Assembly: GCA_002482505.1 (NCBI GenBank)
Contig: DLGD01000029.1
Span: 1-43,431, forward strand
Reading direction: 5' to 3'
Length of the DNA: 43,431 nt
DNA from: Christensenella sp. UBA7703
GTDB taxonomy: Bacteria; Bacillota; Clostridia; Christensenellales; CAG-138
The notes under the pieces were generated by a model, which saw only the letters and a program-made list of their open reading frames with translations, made no database searches and was not told the origin of the DNA. Both the position numbers and the translations under genes were made by a program. Of the stretch, positions 32,132 to 41,066 are shown piece by piece. The first letter of the stretch is position 1. Each line of letters begins with the position of its first letter.

Positions 32132-33388
32132 TCAAGTGAAGACAGTAGAGACTTTTACGGTGATATCGGCGTGGATTTCCGCGCGCGGAATTTTGATTTC
32201 GATCATTTCGCCGGGCGTTAGCACCGCGTGTTTTGCCCGCGCGATTCTGGTTTCACCTTCATAAACTTCGATATAACACGCGCCGTACCGCGTATCCGGC
32301 CGAAACTGGAGTGTTACCTGTGTTTCCGCTGCATTTCTGCGAATGATTTGCGGAACAATTCCCCGCACGCCTGGGCCGTCATGCACATGCACGACTTCAC
32401 AGTCCCGATGCGTTGGAGCTTGTGTATATTGCGCGGCCATGCGTCCTGCGATCTCACTCTCGATGGAGACAAAATCGACCAGATCGTGCACATGCAGCGC
32501 GTTTCCGCAGCAAAATATCCCATCGAGACCGGTTTGGAAGGAATCATCCACAACCGGACCGCCCGTGAAAGGTAATAGCGCGAGGCCGGCCTGGCTTGCC
32601 AGCTCATTCTCCGGGATGAGACCTACGGATAGTAGCAGCGTGTCGCACTCGATGAACCGTTCTGTTGCGGGTATCGGGCAGTTGCACGCGTCAACTTCCG
32701 ACAGGTAAACGCCTTCGACCCTGTTTTCGCCGACGATCCGCGTGACGGTTGAGCGATAAAAGATCGGAATATCGAAATCATCCAGACACTGCACGATGTT
32801 GCGCATCAAGCCACTCGAATAGGGGAGCCTCTCGGCAACCGCGATCACGTGCGCGCCTTCCAGAACAAACTGGCGCGCCATGATGAGCCCAATATCACCG
32901 GACCCAAGGATGATGATGCGCTTCCCGACGAGATAACCTTCCAGATTGAGATACCTTTGCGCCGTTCCGGCGCTGACGATGCCGGCCGGGCGTGTGCCGG
33001 GGATTGCGAGTGCTCCGCGCGGGCGTTCGCGGCAGCCGGTGGCAAGGATGACAGCTTTCGCGTTGTATTCGGTGATGCCGCCTTCATTCATCGCGATAAG
33101 GACGCGCTCCGCGCTCAAGTCCAGCACGATTGTACTGGTCAAACATTGCACATCGGTTTCGCGGATTTGGTCGACGAGGCGCCGCGCATATTGCGTTCCG
33201 GTCAAATCCTCGCCAAAGCGATGGATGCCGAATCCGTTGTGGATGCATTGGCGGAGCACACCGCCCAGTTCCGGAGCCCGCTCAAACACCACGACCCGCG
33301 CAGCGCCCGCCTGCTTTGCGCTGAGCGCCGCGGAAAGCCCCGCGCATCCGCCGCCGATGATGGCAATATCGATGTATTCTTTCTTCAT
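32132..33388 (-). CDS. FAD/NAD(P)-dependent oxidoreductase (GlpB-like partner)
   Basis: This is a 418-aa pyridine-nucleotide-disulfide-type oxidoreductase with two dinucleotide folds. The FAD motif is IIGGGCAGLSAA near residue 10; the NAD(P) motif is IILGSGDIGLIMARQF near 155-170. ATGCRERPRG and FCCGNALHVHDL are typical of this group. The catalytic CxxC of thioredoxin-reductase-like enzymes is not seen. In clostridial operons this protein acts with a GlpA-like dehydrogenase and a DUF1667 protein, probably passing electrons to NAD or a quinone-independent acceptor. The start overlaps the GlpA-like gene stop (ATGA). The pairing is firm; the electron acceptor is inferred. Confidence 0.87.
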   Translation of the reverse strand: MKKEYIDIAIIGGGCAGLSAALSAKQAGAARVVVFERAPELGGVLRQCIHNGFGIHRFGEDLTGTQYARRLVDQIRETDVQCLTSTIVLDLSAERVLIAMNEGGITEYNAKAVILATGCRERPRGALAIPGTRPAGIVSAGTAQRYLNLEGYLVGKRIIILGSGDIGLIMARQFVLEGAHVIAVAERLPYSSGLMRNIVQCLDDFDIPIFYRSTVTRIVGENRVEGVYLSEVDACNCPIPATERFIECDTLLLSVGLIPENELASQAGLALLPFTGGPVVDDSFQTGLDGIFCCGNALHVHDLVDFVSIESEIAGRMAAQYTQAPTHRDCEVVHVHDGPGVRGIVPQIIRRNAAETQVTLQFRPDTRYGACYIEVYEGETRIARAKHAVLTPGEMIEIKIPRAEIHADITVKVSTVFT

Positions 33389-34881
33389 ACCGTTTCGAAC
33401 GATCCAATCTCATAGGGTATCACTTCAGAGCCCGCGCCGTTCATCGTTACCTCGCTCATAGGAATATCGAGCTCCTTTGATAAAAGCTCGACGACTTCCG
33501 GGCAACAGAAGCCGCCCTGACAGCGACCCATGCCGGCACGCGTGCGCATCTTGACAGCGTTGACCGTTCTCGCGCCGATCGGCGAATGGATGGCCTGCAG
33601 CACATCCGCACGCGTAACCTGCTCGCAGCGGCAAACGATATGGCCATAGTTCGGGTTGGAGGCCAAAGCCTGCTCGCGTTCCTCGGCCGTCATGTTCCGA
33701 AACGCTTTTTTATGTGTGCGCGTCGGGCAGTATGCTTCGTTTACCGGAATGTGATGCTGCTGCGCAAACGCATTTGCCAGTTCTTGCGCGATTGCGGGCG
33801 CCGCCGTAAGCCCGGGGGACTCGATTCCCGCCATGTTGTAAAAGCCCGGTGCGTCCGCAGCCTCCCCGATAATGAAATCGTCAGTATCGGGATGCGGTCG
33901 GAGCCCTGCAAAGGCGCTAATGATCAGATGCCTTGGAAACGAGGGAACAGCGCTGTGAATCGGCAGATGCCGCCAGTTCTCTTCAAAGAAGCGGATGATC
34001 TGGGAAATACCTTCTTCGCTGGTCGCCGTATCCTCTTTGTCCACAACGTCGCAGGAGTTGCAGCCGAGGATGATGGTGCCGTCTACAGACGGCATGATGC
34101 CCATGCCCTTTGTGTGTCCGCCGGAGGGCAGATCAAACGGTGTTTGGCTGATGGTCGCCTTCACATATGGCGCAAGCTTCTTATCTAGAATCAGGTGCTC
34201 GCCCTTACGCGGGGTAATGTGAAAGCGATTGCCGCTGATCATATTGTTGATCTCGTCCGCATATACGCCCGCGCAATTAAAGACAAAGCGCGTTTGCACG
34301 CTGCCGCGTGCGGTGTGGATGAGGTATCCTTCGCCTTGTTTCTCTAGTTGTAATACTGCGGTATTCAAAAAAAACGAAACACCGTTTTCCGCCGCGTGCT
34401 CGCACAGCGCAATCACGAGGGAATAGGGGCAAACCTGACCGCTGGACGGTGCGTAGAGCCCGCCAATCACTTCTTCGCCAAAGGAACCTTCTATCGCGAG
34501 AAGAGATGCGCGATCGAGCACCTGCACACCGGGTACGCCGTTTTGGTCCGCGTTCTGTTTCAGGCGGGCGATTTCGTTCTTGTCCGCCTCGCTTGTAGCG
34601 AACAGGATCATACCGTTGCGTGAGAATGGCACGGATAGATCAGCGCAAAGCTTGTCGTACATGGCATTGCCCAATACGTTGTAGTGCGCTTTCAGGCTTC
34701 CATAAGTTGCATCATGACCCGAATGCACGGTGGCGGAGTTGCTTCGGCTGGCTCCCCCGCAAATATCGGACGCTTTTTCAAACACCGCAACGCGAAGTTG
34801 GTAGCGCGCGAGGGCGTTTGCAATGGCTGCTCCGCTGATTCCTGAGCCAATAATTACTACATCATACATATCAACAATCAT
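33385..34881 (-). CDS. GlpA-like FAD dehydrogenase with [2Fe-2S] domain
   Basis: This is a 498-aa FAD-dependent dehydrogenase of the DAO/GlpA superfamily. The FAD motif is VIIGSGISGAAIAN near residue 9, followed by GGASRSNSATVHSG. The C-terminal BFD-like domain (about residues 410-465) has CRCEQVTRADV and GMGRCQGGFCCPEV, the four-Cys set for a [2Fe-2S] cluster. Anaerobic glycerol-3-phosphate dehydrogenases have this design, and the start-stop overlap with a GlpB-like gene supports a complex. The divergent operon encodes an FGGY kinase, so the substrate may be a phosphorylated polyol other than glycerol 3-phosphate. It is the first gene of the leftward operon. ATGs at residues 1 and 5 are both possible starts. 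Confidence 0.88.
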   Translation of the reverse strand: MIVDMYDVVIIGSGISGAAIANALARYQLRVAVFEKASDICGGASRSNSATVHSGHDATYGSLKAHYNVLGNAMYDKLCADLSVPFSRNGMILFATSEADKNEIARLKQNADQNGVPGVQVLDRASLLAIEGSFGEEVIGGLYAPSSGQVCPYSLVIALCEHAAENGVSFFLNTAVLQLEKQGEGYLIHTARGSVQTRFVFNCAGVYADEINNMISGNRFHITPRKGEHLILDKKLAPYVKATISQTPFDLPSGGHTKGMGIMPSVDGTIILGCNSCDVVDKEDTATSEEGISQIIRFFEENWRHLPIHSAVPSFPRHLIISAFAGLRPHPDTDDFIIGEAADAPGFYNMAGIESPGLTAAPAIAQELANAFAQQHHIPVNEAYCPTRTHKKAFRNMTAEEREQALASNPNYGHIVCRCEQVTRADVLQAIHSPIGARTVNAVKMRTRAGMGRCQGGFCCPEVVELLSKELDIPMSEVTMNGAGSEVIPYEIGSFETV

Positions 34882-34921
34882 TTCTACTTCGATTTTTCCG
34901 TGGGAAACGCTTTCTTGCTAT

Positions 34922-34997
34922 AAAATGATATAAAATGATCGATAATGGAAAATGATCGGTCGAATCCATCGTAACATCCGATGGCTATGTCTGTCAA
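34922..34997 (-). promoter_or_regulatory. Promoter of oxidoreductase operon with AAAATGAT repeats
   Basis: On the minus strand a perfect TTGACA (34992-34997) lies 18 bases from TACGAT (34968-34973). Between the start site and the gene are three direct AAAATGAT copies (34922-34929, 34932-34939, 34949-34956), the first two exactly 10 bp apart. They would let a DeoR-type repressor block the start. Confidence 0.55.
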
Positions 34998-35089
34998 TAT
35001 ATGGTTATAGACGCATAAAGAACGCAGAATAATTGTTGCAATAGCAATGAAAGAGGCTTATATAAAGAGGTTTATTGTTTAAAATTTTA

Positions 35090-35195
35090 TTGACACGCTC
35101 AAAAGGGATGTGTATATTAAAATCAATTACGACTTATCAAAATGATTAAAAACGCGTAAAAACATATCAATAGTTTCCAGACTTTCGATAAGTCG
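35090..35195 (+). promoter_or_regulatory. Promoter and structured leader of the importer operon
   Basis: A perfect TTGACA (35090-35095) and TATATT (35113-35118) are 17 bases apart. Immediately downstream, CGACTTATC (35130-35138) and GATAAGTCG (35187-35195) form a 9-bp inverted repeat around 48 bases, and a fourth AAAATGAT stands at 35139-35146. The stem could fold in the mRNA leader. The AGGAGG before the first gene follows at 35215-35220. Nothing else is seen in 34882-35227. Confidence 0.65.
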
Positions 35196-35227
35196 CAGAA
35201 AATCAGAACATCTTAGGAGGAAAAAGC

Positions 35228-36481
35228 ATGAAAAAGTTCACAGCGGCTGTACTCTGCACCCTGTTGGTATTGACAGTGTTTGCAGGCTGCAGCGGAACAG
35301 GCGCAGTTGCAGGCAACACAAGCAGTGAATCGACGGAAGCTGCCTCTTCAGCGGAAGCCCCCGCGGTCGAGGCTGCTGCAACAACAGGAGAGTTCGAAAA
35401 AACGATATACTTTGGACTGAATTATGAGTTGACGGGCGCGAACCCCATCATCGGTGAATCCGCTGTCAAGGGCATCGATATGGCGGTTAACGAGATCAAC
35501 GCCGCGGGTGGCATCACGGTAAATGGCGAAACCTACGGTCTGGCTTACAAAGCGCTGGACAATGGCTTTAACACCGACGAAGCAGCCGTCAACGCGCAGC
35601 AGTTTGCGGATGATGCAGAGGTCGTTGCCATGATCGGGCCAAATGATTCCGACATGTGCATGGCTACGCAGGCAATCGTTACGGAACAGGGTCTGCTGGC
35701 GATTTCCCCCTGGTCCACGCTCGTGAACCTGACCAGCTCCGAATGGTACTACCGCGCCTGCTTTACGGATGACTTCCAGGGCGCAATTCTCGCAAAATAC
35801 GCCTATGAGTTTGAAAAGGCGAAAAAAGCGGCAATTCTTTACGACATGTCCAATCCTTATAACGAAGGCATCGCAACACAGTTTAAGAAGAGCTATGAAG
35901 AACTTGGCGGTACCGTTGTGGAATACTTGAGCTACAACGGAAAGACTGGCGAGACGGACTTCACGTCCCAGATGACAAAGATCGCAGCCGCGCAGCCAGA
36001 CATCCTGCTGCTGCCCAACTTCTACGAAGAGATCATCACGCAGACCACGCAGGCGCGCGATATGGGCTATACCGGCAAGTTCATGGGTTCCGATACGTGG
36101 GGTGATACCTCGCTGCTGGAATGGGACACCGAGCATCTGCTGGAAGGCGCGCTCTGGGTTGGTCACTACCACAAGGACGTCGCCTCTGACGTCGCGCTCA
36201 AGTTCATCGAAAACTATCACAAGATCTATGGCACGGACACAGACCCCAACGACATCGTGGCGCTGAACTATGATTCCGTGTATCTGCTCAAGCTCGCCAT
36301 CGAAAACGCGCAGTCGCTCGATCGCACCGCGATTCGCGACGGCATGAAGAGCATCACCACTTATGATGGCGTTACCGGCACGATGAAATTTGACAATGGT
36401 AACGGAGATCCGACGAAGTCTGCCGTCATCATCCAGATCTCCGACGGACAATTCAAGTACCTCGACACGATTGAACCGTAA
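35228..36481 (+). CDS. LivJ/LivK-type substrate-binding lipoprotein
   Basis: This is a 417-aa lipoprotein of the Peripla_BP_6 family, which serves branched-chain-amino-acid-type ABC importers. The signal peptide ends in VFAGC (Cys21), and a Ser/Ala/Glu-rich linker runs to about residue 55. The mature protein starts IYFGLNYELTGANPIIGE, and the later MIGPNDSDMCMA and DGMKSITTYDGVTGTMKF are typical of the fold. Ligands of the family range from amino acids to amides, aromatic acids and others. The gene context (kinase and dehydrogenases) suggests a non-amino-acid ligand. A stable hairpin follows the gene, probably keeping its mRNA more abundant than that of the permease genes. Confidence 0.9.
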   Translation: MKKFTAAVLCTLLVLTVFAGCSGTGAVAGNTSSESTEAASSAEAPAVEAAATTGEFEKTIYFGLNYELTGANPIIGESAVKGIDMAVNEINAAGGITVNGETYGLAYKALDNGFNTDEAAVNAQQFADDAEVVAMIGPNDSDMCMATQAIVTEQGLLAISPWSTLVNLTSSEWYYRACFTDDFQGAILAKYAYEFEKAKKAAILYDMSNPYNEGIATQFKKSYEELGGTVVEYLSYNGKTGETDFTSQMTKIAAAQPDILLLPNFYEEIITQTTQARDMGYTGKFMGSDTWGDTSLLEWDTEHLLEGALWVGHYHKDVASDVALKFIENYHKIYGTDTDPNDIVALNYDSVYLLKLAIENAQSLDRTAIRDGMKSITTYDGVTGTMKFDNGNGDPTKSAVIIQISDGQFKYLDTIEP

Positions 36482-36508
36482 AAATCGGTTACTGACAACA
36501 TGTTTCGG

Positions 36509-36536
36509 GGCTGCCGGGAGGAAATTCCCGGCAGCC
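36509..36536 (+). promoter_or_regulatory. Intercistronic hairpin after the binding-protein gene
   Basis: A perfect 11-bp stem (GGCTGCCGGGA with TCCCGGCAGCC) has a six-base loop and no T run after it. The same operon continues beyond it, so it is more likely an mRNA-stabilising or partially terminating element than a full terminator. Confidence 0.65.
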
Positions 36537-36565
36537 ACCATATTGTTTGAAACGGGGGAATTTTC

Positions 36566-37468
36566 GTGAGCATCATCGTTCAGCAGCTGATCAACTTTTT
36601 ACAGTTGGGCAGCATCTATGCCTTGACCGCGATTTCGTTTTCGATGGTCTACGGCATAGCGGGGCTTGTCAATTTCGCGCATGGCAGCGTGTTCGGCGTG
36701 TCCATGTACGTTTTGTTTTTTGTCAGCACGCTCTTGTTCCAGGTTATGGAGAGCACATGGCTTGTTTATGTCATCGCATTGACTGCATCGTGCGTCGTAA
36801 CGTCTCTTGTTGCGCTCTTGATCGAACAGATTGCATATCGCCCGCTGCGAAAAGCCCCGAAGGTGACGGTCGTCGTCTCCTCCGTCGGCGTCGGAATGGT
36901 GCTGCAATATCTGATTTTGAACACGGCGGGTTCCAAGGCGTTGCGCATGCCGAAGTTGATTCCCGATATCAAGTTTGCACTCTTGGGCGTCAACATACCC
37001 TTATTTAAGATTTTGATCATCCTCATCGCGATTGTGACGATGATTTTACTAAACCTGATCGTCAAAAAAACACGGCTGGGAACCGCGATGCGCGCGGTGT
37101 CTCAGGATACGATAGCCGCAGGATTTATGGGCATTGCAACCAGCCGTGTGATCAGCGCCTCGTTTGTGTTCGGCGCGGTGCTGGCCGCGATTGCGGGAAG
37201 TCTATATGGCACGGCTTACAGTATTTTTGCGTATAACGTTGGCGAACAGATCATCTGGTGGTCGTTTATCGCGGCTGTACTTGGCGGTATCGGAAGCATA
37301 CGCGGCGCGGTTCTCGGCGGTTTCATCATCAGTGCGATCAGCATTCTTGCGCCGATGGTACTGCCCGTCTCCAGCTACAAGGATATTGTCGCGTTTGCCG
37401 TCATGATTTTAGTTTTGCTCATCAAGCCGACCGGGCTTTTGGGCAAAAAAGTCAACGAGAAGATATAG
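36566..37468 (+). CDS. LivH-type ABC permease
   Basis: This is a 300-aa permease of the branched-chain amino acid type, with about eight membrane helices. It starts at GTG (36566) with GGGGG 8 bases upstream. Family signatures include VYGIAGLVNFAHGSVF in the N-terminal third, GTAMRAVSQD in the cytoplasmic loop, and the conserved VLGGIGSIRGAVLGG near residue 240. It pairs with the LivM-type protein encoded nine bases downstream to form the membrane channel. The first-listed partner, the lipoprotein, delivers the ligand. All parts of the importer are encoded consecutively and none is broken. Confidence 0.92.
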   Translation: MSIIVQQLINFLQLGSIYALTAISFSMVYGIAGLVNFAHGSVFGVSMYVLFFVSTLLFQVMESTWLVYVIALTASCVVTSLVALLIEQIAYRPLRKAPKVTVVVSSVGVGMVLQYLILNTAGSKALRMPKLIPDIKFALLGVNIPLFKILIILIAIVTMILLNLIVKKTRLGTAMRAVSQDTIAAGFMGIATSRVISASFVFGAVLAAIAGSLYGTAYSIFAYNVGEQIIWWSFIAAVLGGIGSIRGAVLGGFIISAISILAPMVLPVSSYKDIVAFAVMILVLLIKPTGLLGKKVNEKI

Positions 37469-37476
37469 GTGGCGAT

Positions 37477-38475
37477 ATGAATAAGAATAATCAAAGCCTT
37501 TTTAACAAGAGCGCAGCTTGGAAATTTGCCTCGGCGGCAGCAGCGGTTGTGCTGCTGATCATGCTGAAAGAACTCGGCATATTATCCACCTCGACGCTGC
37601 TAATCTTCCAGTACATTGGCATTTACGCCATCGTCGTGCTCGGCATCAACATGGTCAACGGTTACCTCGGCGTATTCTCGTTGGCGCATGCCGGTTTTAT
37701 GGCTGTCGGCGCATATACCGCGGCTGTTTGCACAAAGTTTTTCTTCAGCGTGGAGTGGATGTTTCCGGTTGCAATTGTTGCCGGCGGACTCGTCGCGATG
37801 CTGCTGGGCATTCTCGTAGCAATTCCTTCGTTTAAAACAAGAGGAGACTATCTGGCGATCATCACCCTCGGCTTTACGCTGATCGTTCAGAGTGTATTGC
37901 AGAATATGGAGTTTGTTGGAGCTTCAAAAGGGCTCAACAACATACCGCGCCACACAAATATTTATTGGGTGATGGGGTGCTTGCTGTTTGCAATATTTGT
38001 CGTGAGCAGATTTATCCATTCAAAATACGGACGCAGCCTCAAGGCGATCCGTCAAGACCAGGTGGCTTCTATGCTCGTTTCGGTCGATGTGCGGCTGAAT
38101 AAATCGATCGCGTTTGCGCTCTCCGCCTTCCTCATCGGCATCGCGGGCGCGCTGATCGGACACCTGCTCGGCTATACGAGCCCCTCCGCATATGGATTTA
38201 CCAATATCGTAGACGGTCTCGTGATGGTTTATCTCGGCGGAATGGGCAGCATTACCGGCTCAATCTTTGGCGCGGCCGTTTGGCAGGTACTCGTTCAGCT
38301 GCTCAAGGGCCTTGGCACGTGGAGATGGGTTGTCGGCGGCGGGCTGCTCTGCATCATCATGGTATTCCGCCCCAAAGGACTGTTCGGTTACATAGAGTTG
38401 AGCGATCTGCTCAAAAAGATCCAAGCAAAAATGAAATCCGGCAAACTGAAGAAGGGAGGGAACAAAGATGAGTAA
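37477..38475 (+). CDS. LivM-type ABC permease
   Basis: This is a 332-aa permease with about nine membrane helices. I start it at the ATG at 37477, nine bases after the LivH stop, with AGGTGG four bases upstream; the open frame extends far into the previous gene but has no role there. Signatures are VNGYLGVFSLAHAGFMAVGA, RGDYLAIITLGF and LGGMGSITGSIFGA. The stop lies inside the start of the ATPase gene (8-bp overlap). It forms the second half of the channel with the LivH-type protein. Confidence 0.92.
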   Translation: MNKNNQSLFNKSAAWKFASAAAAVVLLIMLKELGILSTSTLLIFQYIGIYAIVVLGINMVNGYLGVFSLAHAGFMAVGAYTAAVCTKFFFSVEWMFPVAIVAGGLVAMLLGILVAIPSFKTRGDYLAIITLGFTLIVQSVLQNMEFVGASKGLNNIPRHTNIYWVMGCLLFAIFVVSRFIHSKYGRSLKAIRQDQVASMLVSVDVRLNKSIAFALSAFLIGIAGALIGHLLGYTSPSAYGFTNIVDGLVMVYLGGMGSITGSIFGAAVWQVLVQLLKGLGTWRWVVGGGLLCIIMVFRPKGLFGYIELSDLLKKIQAKMKSGKLKKGGNKDE

Positions 38476-39238
38476 ACCGATCCTTTCTCTAAAAAATGTG
38501 AGCATGCACTTCGGCGGCATTAAGGCGATCAACGACATTAGCTTTGATGTTGAGCAGGGCTGCATCTTCGGTATCATCGGACCAAACGGCGCGGGAAAAA
38601 CAACGCTGTTCAACGTGATTACCGGCGTCTATATTCCGACCGCGGGGGAGATTCTATTCGGCGAGAAGCAACTCAATAAACTCGCGCCGCATGTGATTAC
38701 CGGCGGCGGCATCGCAAGAACCTTCCAAAACATTCGCTTGTTTGACGATCAGACGGTTTTGGACAACCTCAAGATCGCACACTACAGTCATATTCAATAT
38801 GGGTTGCTGGATGCAATGCTTACGACCCGCAGGTTCCGTGAAGAAGAAGCGCGGCTGGAGGAGGAATCCCTCGAAATACTTCGCTTCTTAAACCTGGAGC
38901 ACATGGCGAATCAAAAGGCGGGCTCGTTGTCCTACGGCGTGCAGAGGCGCGTCGAGATTGCGCGCGCGCTCTGCTGCAAACCCAAGGTGATCCTGCTGGA
39001 TGAACCCGCGGCAGGCATGAACCCGGCGGAGATCGATGATCTGAATAAATTGATCATCGGCATCCGTGACCACTATCAACTGACGATTCTTGTCGTCGAG
39101 CATCAAATGCGGTTGGTGATGGGGATCTGTGAGCGGATTCTCGTTGTGAACTTTGGGGAAAAGCTCGCAATCGGCAAACCGGACGAGGTTAAGGCAGATC
39201 CCGCAGTGCTGGAAGCATATTTGGGAAAGGCGAACTAG
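38468..39238 (+). CDS. LivG-type ABC ATPase
   Basis: This is a 256-aa ATPase, one of two that drive the importer. It shows Walker A GPNGAGKTTL, the LivG-type long helical insert after IARTFQNIRLF, the signature LSYGVQRRV, and Walker B VILLDEPAAGMNP. The start overlaps the LivM stop by eight bases. GGGAGG lies eight bases before the ATG. It is followed after three bases by the LivF-type gene. The LSYG signature instead of LSGG is normal for LivG proteins. Confidence 0.93.
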   Translation: MSKPILSLKNVSMHFGGIKAINDISFDVEQGCIFGIIGPNGAGKTTLFNVITGVYIPTAGEILFGEKQLNKLAPHVITGGGIARTFQNIRLFDDQTVLDNLKIAHYSHIQYGLLDAMLTTRRFREEEARLEEESLEILRFLNLEHMANQKAGSLSYGVQRRVEIARALCCKPKVILLDEPAAGMNPAEIDDLNKLIIGIRDHYQLTILVVEHQMRLVMGICERILVVNFGEKLAIGKPDEVKADPAVLEAYLGKAN

Positions 39239-39241
39239 CAT

Positions 39242-39979
39242 ATGAATGAGAATAAACGCATTGGCGAACCGATCCTGAGGGCGGACAACCTGCATGTTTC
39301 TTACGGAAAGATCGCCGCACTCAAAGGTGTCTCTTTCGAGGTGCACAAGGGTGAGGTGGTTGCGATCCTTGGTGCAAACGGCGCAGGTAAGACAACGACG
39401 CTGAACGCACTGACCGGCGTGCTGCCAATCAAGAGCGGGTCAGTTCAGTTTCAGGGCAAGAGCCTCGTAAATGTACCCACGAACCGGATCACGGCGATGG
39501 GCGTGGTACACGTGCCCGAAGGACGACACATTTTTCCGGATTTGACCGTTGAGGAAAATCTGCGTGTGGCTGCCTACCTTTATGAGAGCAAGAACAAACC
39601 GCTGCTACAAGAGAGAAAGGAACAGGTTTTTGACCTGTTTCCGCGCCTCAAGGAGCGTATTCATCAGCCGGGCGGCACGCTCTCCGGCGGCGAACAACAA
39701 ATGCTCGCCATCGGGCGCGCGCTGGTGACGGGCAGCGAACTGTTGCTTTTGGACGAACCGTCCATGGGCATCGCGCCAAAGCTGGTTGCGGAAATTTTCC
39801 AGACAATTACGAAGATTGCAAAAAACGGGCAAACTATCATGCTTGTTGAGCAAAACGCGGTGATGGCGATGAAGATTGCGCACTACTGTTATGTGCTTGA
39901 GACAGGGTGTGTGACCTATGAAGGCACATCGGAATACATCCAGGCGAATGAGCGAATCGCGCAGGCGTATCTTGGATAA
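39242..39979 (+). CDS. LivF-type ABC ATPase
   Basis: This is a 245-aa ATPase, the second of the importer. It shows Walker A GANGAGKTTT, VHVPEGRHIFPDLTVEENL (typical of LivF), the signature LSGGEQQM and Walker B LLLLDEPSMGIAP. It starts three bases after the LivG stop. It completes a five-gene importer (binding protein, two permeases, two ATPases), after which metabolic genes of the same operon begin. Confidence 0.93.
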   Translation: MNENKRIGEPILRADNLHVSYGKIAALKGVSFEVHKGEVVAILGANGAGKTTTLNALTGVLPIKSGSVQFQGKSLVNVPTNRITAMGVVHVPEGRHIFPDLTVEENLRVAAYLYESKNKPLLQERKEQVFDLFPRLKERIHQPGGTLSGGEQQMLAIGRALVTGSELLLLDEPSMGIAPKLVAEIFQTITKIAKNGQTIMLVEQNAVMAMKIAHYCYVLETGCVTYEGTSEYIQANERIAQAYLG

Positions 39980-40026
39980 GATTTACTGATCAATCATCAA
40001 ATTTAATTTAGTAGGAGAGTAGAACA

Positions 40027-40698
40027 ATGGAGTCTAATATCATTATCATGCTGACGCACAACGATCAGACGGTGAAGAACGCCCTTTCGGTGTTTGAATC
40101 CAGCAAAGATCTGCCGGTGGAGTTTTGGGGGTTCAAAGATGTCGGGCTGGAGCTCGTGGAGATGAAAAAGCTCGTCGATGCGATGAAACAGGCGGGCAAG
40201 ACCACGTTTTTAGAAGTGGTGTCCTATACGGAAGAAGCCTGCATGGCGGGCGCGAAGACGGCGGTCTCTTTGGGATTTGACTACCTGATGGGTACCGTGT
40301 ACCATAAAAGCGTATTCGACTATCTCAAGACACAAGCAATCAAGTTCCTTCCGTTCTGCGGCAAGGTATATGGAAGTCCGAGCGTTCTGGAAGGTACGAT
40401 CGACGAGGTAATTGCGGACGCTGAAGGTTTGATCGAAAAGGGCGTAGATGGCATCGATTTGTTGGCGTTCCGTCATGAGGATGGCGCAAATCTCGCGGAG
40501 GAATATTGCCGCCGCGTGGAGGAGCCCGTCGTAATCGCAGGCAGCATCAACAGCCCCGAGCGTCTGGAGTTTATTAGCCGCATCAATCCCTGGGGGTTCA
40601 CGATGGGGTCCGCCCTGTTTACCGAGAACTTTGCGCAGGGTGAGAGTTTTCGAAAAAATCTTGAAGTTGTGATAGATTGCATGAGCAATCTGAAATAA
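40027..40698 (+). CDS. TIM-barrel protein, possible sugar-phosphate enzyme
   Basis: This is a 223-aa protein that I do not recognise with certainty. It looks like a (beta/alpha)8 barrel of the ribulose-phosphate-binding type: repeated strand-helix units, a strand KTTFLEVVSYTEEA, VDGIDLLAFRH, and near the C-terminus VVIAGSINSPERL followed by GFTMGSALF, which resembles the phosphate-binding loops of HisA/epimerase-like enzymes. GGAGAG precedes the ATG. It lies between the importer and a cupin and FGGY kinase. An aldolase, isomerase or epimerase acting on the phosphorylated product would fit. No catalytic residue can be assigned with confidence. Confidence 0.6.
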   Translation: MESNIIIMLTHNDQTVKNALSVFESSKDLPVEFWGFKDVGLELVEMKKLVDAMKQAGKTTFLEVVSYTEEACMAGAKTAVSLGFDYLMGTVYHKSVFDYLKTQAIKFLPFCGKVYGSPSVLEGTIDEVIADAEGLIEKGVDGIDLLAFRHEDGANLAEEYCRRVEEPVVIAGSINSPERLEFISRINPWGFTMGSALFTENFAQGESFRKNLEVVIDCMSNLK

Positions 40699-40716
40699 AA
40701 CAAGAGGAGGGAGACC

Positions 40717-41052
40717 ATGAGCGACGTCACGATCAAGCATAAGGACGAAACCAGGATCTGGATGGAAGACCAGGAGGTCTGCCGTGAGTACTATAAAACC
40801 GAAAAGATCACGTTTGGCATGTCCGAACTCCCGCCGGGTGGCGTCGGGGCTGTCGACCCGGGACACAGTGAAGCGCACGAGGTGTTTTTCTGCGTGCAAG
40901 GCGAGGTTCTGTGCTATGTTTCTCAAGATGACAAGTATTATCGCCTAACGGCCGGGGACGCAATGCTCGTGCCGGAAGGAAAGGATCACAAGCTGTTTAA
41001 CATCGGCAGCGAGAAAGCGATTCTCACCTGGTCCTGCGCGCCACACCAATAA
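40717..41052 (+). CDS. Single-domain cupin
   Basis: This is a 111-aa protein with one cupin barrel. The first cupin motif is recognisable (GHSEAHEVFFCVQGE, metal-binding His and Glu), and the second is AGDAMLVPEGKDHKLFN with the matching His. Small cupins of this kind act as sugar isomerases, lyases or binding proteins. GAGGAGGGAG precedes the ATG by five bases. Its place between a TIM-barrel protein and a kinase gene suggests isomerisation of the sugar-like substrate or of its phosphate. The metal ligands look complete, so an enzymatic role is plausible. Confidence 0.8.
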   Translation: MSDVTIKHKDETRIWMEDQEVCREYYKTEKITFGMSELPPGGVGAVDPGHSEAHEVFFCVQGEVLCYVSQDDKYYRLTAGDAMLVPEGKDHKLFNIGSEKAILTWSCAPHQ

Positions 41053-41066
41053 CGAGGAGGTCAGCC

